Origin: Erwinia sp. 198 | Lineage (GTDB): Bacteria; Pseudomonadota; Gammaproteobacteria; Enterobacterales; Enterobacteriaceae | DNA: 64,000 nt | Assembly: GCF_003937915.1 (NCBI RefSeq) | Contig: NZ_RHUM01000002.1 | Span: forward strand, 1 to 64,000 | Direction: 5' to 3' | In this document: positions 62,236 through 64,000 of the stretch, in pieces | How positions within the stretch are numbered: the stretch's first letter is position 1 | How the letters are laid out: every line of letters begins with the position of its first letter | The notes under the pieces: model-generated | Databases searched by the model: none | What the model was told of the DNA's origin: nothing | The model's input: the letters and a program-made list of their open reading frames with translations, nothing else | Made by a program: the position numbers and the translations under genes

Positions 62236-63786
62236 TCACTGGTTTGCCGGGGTCAATAGAGAAACCCGCATCTGCTCCCGCCCGTAATACGCAATCAGAC
62301 TGACCACGTCTTCAAGGTCAGCAGGGGTGGTGGTGGGATTTAACAGGGTAAATTTCAGATACTGACGTCCTTCTACTTTGGTACCGGCAACGACTGCATT
62401 TCCGGAACGGAACAGCGCCTTACGGATCGCTATATTAATGTCATCAATTTGTGCCTCGCTCATCGCTGACTCGGGAACGTAGCGGAAAATCTGCGTGGTC
62501 AGCTCGGGCGCATGGAGCACCTCGATAGCGGGATGCTGATTCAGCAGCTGATGGGCGATTTGCGTCAGGCTGATAATGCTGTCGAAAGCTTCGCCCAGCA
62601 TGCGTGGCCCCATGATGCGCAGCGTCATCCACATCTTCAGGGCATCGAAACGACGCGTAGTTTGAATGCTTTTATTGACCAGGTTCGGCGTGCCTTCCTG
62701 CTGGGCGCTTAACGGATTAAGGTAGTCAGCATGGTGGGTAACGTGCTTCAGATGTTTTCGGTCACGCACGAAGAAAGCGCCGCAGCTGACGCTTTGAAAG
62801 AACGATTTGTGATAGTCGACGGTCACTGAATCGGCCTGTTCAATACCGTTCAGGCGGTGGCGATGATTTTCCGAAACCAACAGGCCACAGCCATAGGCTG
62901 CGTCAACATGCATCCACAGGCCGTGATGTTGGCAAAGGCCCGCTATCTGCTGAAGCGGATCGATACTGCCAAAATCGGTGGTGCCGCTGGTGGCAACAAC
63001 GGCAATCGGGATTAATCCTTGTTCGTGGCAGCGCAGGATCTCTCTTTCAAGCTGCTTCGCATCCATACGGTAATGCGCATCGTAATCAACAGCGATAACG
63101 GCGTCATAACCTAACCCAAGAATTGCCATCGACTTTTGAATGCTGAAGTGGCTGAGTTTTGAAGTGAACACGCGCCACTTAGCAGCATCTTCAGGCAGCC
63201 CCCGATGTTTAATAAGGTGGCCGGGATGGTGTGCTTCACACCAGCTGTCCCGTGCCAGAAGCATGGCCATCAAATTAGACTGGGTGCCGCCGCTGGTAAA
63301 AATCCCATCCGCATCGGCAGGCAGGCCAATGCGGCCCAGGGTCCAGTCAATAACTTTTTGCTCAATCAGCGTACCGCCAGCGCTTTGATCCCAGGTATCT
63401 ACCGAGCTGTTTACGGCGGCCATGATCTGCTCAGCCATAAGAGAAGGCATGACCAGCGGGCAGTTGAGATGCGCCAGGTATTTAGGATGATGGAACCAGA
63501 CGGCGTCACGGAGGTAGAGCTGGCTAAGCTCTGCCAGCGCCTCTTCGTTACTTCCCAGCGGACGATCCAAATCGACCTCGCTGAACTCTGTGGCCAGCTC
63601 ATGTGGAAGGATGCCGCTAAATGGCTTCTCAACGGCCTCCAGTGTTCTGGACATTAGCGCCAGCACCTCCTGGGTTTGCTGATTCCATGCAGGCAGCTGC
63701 TGGTTATTGAAAATGTATTTTTCAGGGCTGCTAACATCACAGACAGCAGAAGAGGGGACTGATTGAGCGAATGAGCGTAAGACCAT
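62236..63786 (-). CDS. dfoJ: DfoJ, PLP-dependent lysine decarboxylase for desferrioxamine synthesis
   Basis: The 516-residue group II decarboxylase has the PLP lysine in VTVDYHKSFFQ, the cofactor-region motifs SGGTQSNLMAML and HVDAAYGCGLLV, and a normal C-terminus. It makes cadaverine for the pathway. The ATG at 63784-63786, with AGGAA six bases upstream, is preferred over a TTG at 63825. It is the first gene of the dfo operon. About 215 bp of upstream DNA lies in the window, where I see no convincing Fur box. Confidence 0.93.
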   Translation of the reverse strand: MVLRSFAQSVPSSAVCDVSSPEKYIFNNQQLPAWNQQTQEVLALMSRTLEAVEKPFSGILPHELATEFSEVDLDRPLGSNEEALAELSQLYLRDAVWFHHPKYLAHLNCPLVMPSLMAEQIMAAVNSSVDTWDQSAGGTLIEQKVIDWTLGRIGLPADADGIFTSGGTQSNLMAMLLARDSWCEAHHPGHLIKHRGLPEDAAKWRVFTSKLSHFSIQKSMAILGLGYDAVIAVDYDAHYRMDAKQLEREILRCHEQGLIPIAVVATSGTTDFGSIDPLQQIAGLCQHHGLWMHVDAAYGCGLLVSENHRHRLNGIEQADSVTVDYHKSFFQSVSCGAFFVRDRKHLKHVTHHADYLNPLSAQQEGTPNLVNKSIQTTRRFDALKMWMTLRIMGPRMLGEAFDSIISLTQIAHQLLNQHPAIEVLHAPELTTQIFRYVPESAMSEAQIDDINIAIRKALFRSGNAVVAGTKVEGRQYLKFTLLNPTTTPADLEDVVSLIAYYGREQMRVSLLTPANQ

Positions 63787-64000
63787 ATTTAGTTCCTGTA
63801 CTTTAAGACGCAAAGACTCTGCCAACGTTAACCAGGCAGGATTACCTGCTCGAAAATTTCAATAAAAACAAGAGGTGCAAAAAAAGGAAAACGCTTTAAA
63901 AAGCAGTCATTTATGCTTACTCGTTGTAAAGGCGATATCCCGTGTGCAACCCTTTGGTTAAATTACTGTTAACAGCTTTTGTTTGAATGCGATTATAAAT

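Noticed and set aside
63787-64000. Fur box upstream of dfoJ
   Set aside because: Expected from known regulation, but no 19-bp match is visible in the DNA available; the promoter may extend past the edge.

Overview
The window reads as chromosome-type DNA from an Erwiniaceae-like enterobacterium (Pantoea, Erwinia or Mixta group). The reasons are a desferrioxamine cluster in the dfoJ-dfoA-dfoC arrangement known from that family, a membrane PQQ glucose dehydrogenase, a complete kdpFABCDE operon, enterobacterial genes such as amiD, mdfA-like and yghA-like, and fairly GC-rich coding DNA. No rRNA, tRNA, CRISPR array, intact insertion sequence or prophage was found.

Region 1 (about 0.9-13.9 kb) is the most notable. 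A seven-gene minus-strand unit encodes an ACS-family MFS transporter, an OtnC-like decarboxylase, a secreted beta-propeller lactonase, a secreted cupin and a three-subunit periplasmic dehydrogenase (triheme cytochrome c, small Tat subunit, GMC flavoprotein). Next to it lie a LacI-family regulator, an FMN alpha-hydroxyacid dehydrogenase, a leaderless periplasmic-binding-fold protein, an Asp/Glu racemase-family protein and an OtnK kinase. Four near-identical LacI-type operators sit in the two divergent promoter regions. I infer one regulon that oxidises a sugar or polyol in the periplasm, opens the lactone, imports the acid and converts it towards dihydroxyacetone phosphate by an OtnK/OtnC route. 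The usual dehydrogenases and isomerase of that route are absent, and the OtnC-like protein lacks active-site residues.

Region 2 (14-31 kb) holds a YghA-like SDR, small membrane, lipo- and secreted proteins, kdpFABCDE, a soluble FIST-domain chemoreceptor, a Tar-type chemoreceptor with a FliA promoter, an array of 13-bp palindromes at about 53-bp spacing, a CitMHS transporter and a small AriR-like protein. Region 3 (31-41 kb) holds stress and housekeeping genes (YgiW-like, PncC-like, zinc alcohol dehydrogenase, KGG stress protein), gcd, and a metNIQ-type importer whose binding protein lacks a lipobox.

Region 4 (41-57 kb) is accessory in character. It has an orphan metallopeptidase/lipoprotein pair that looks like a type VI effector and immunity protein, a B3/4 protein and its XRE-cupin neighbour, remnants of an ABC ATPase and a flavin monooxygenase beside an SsuA-like protein, a GH15 enzyme, UV-damage endonuclease uvsE, an OBAP lipoprotein, a cupin plus LLM oxidoreductase, a 1.9-kb gene-poor tract with two DnaA boxes, a second orphan SsuA-like protein and amiD. 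Region 5 (57-64 kb) is the dfoJAC siderophore operon with an MdfA-like exporter; no receptor gene is inside the window.

Simple repeats recur: a 48-bp coding repeat at 5-436, an 8-bp repeat at 762-820, a 50-bp duplicated gene tail at 9681-9815 and a 7-bp repeat at 44823-44864.
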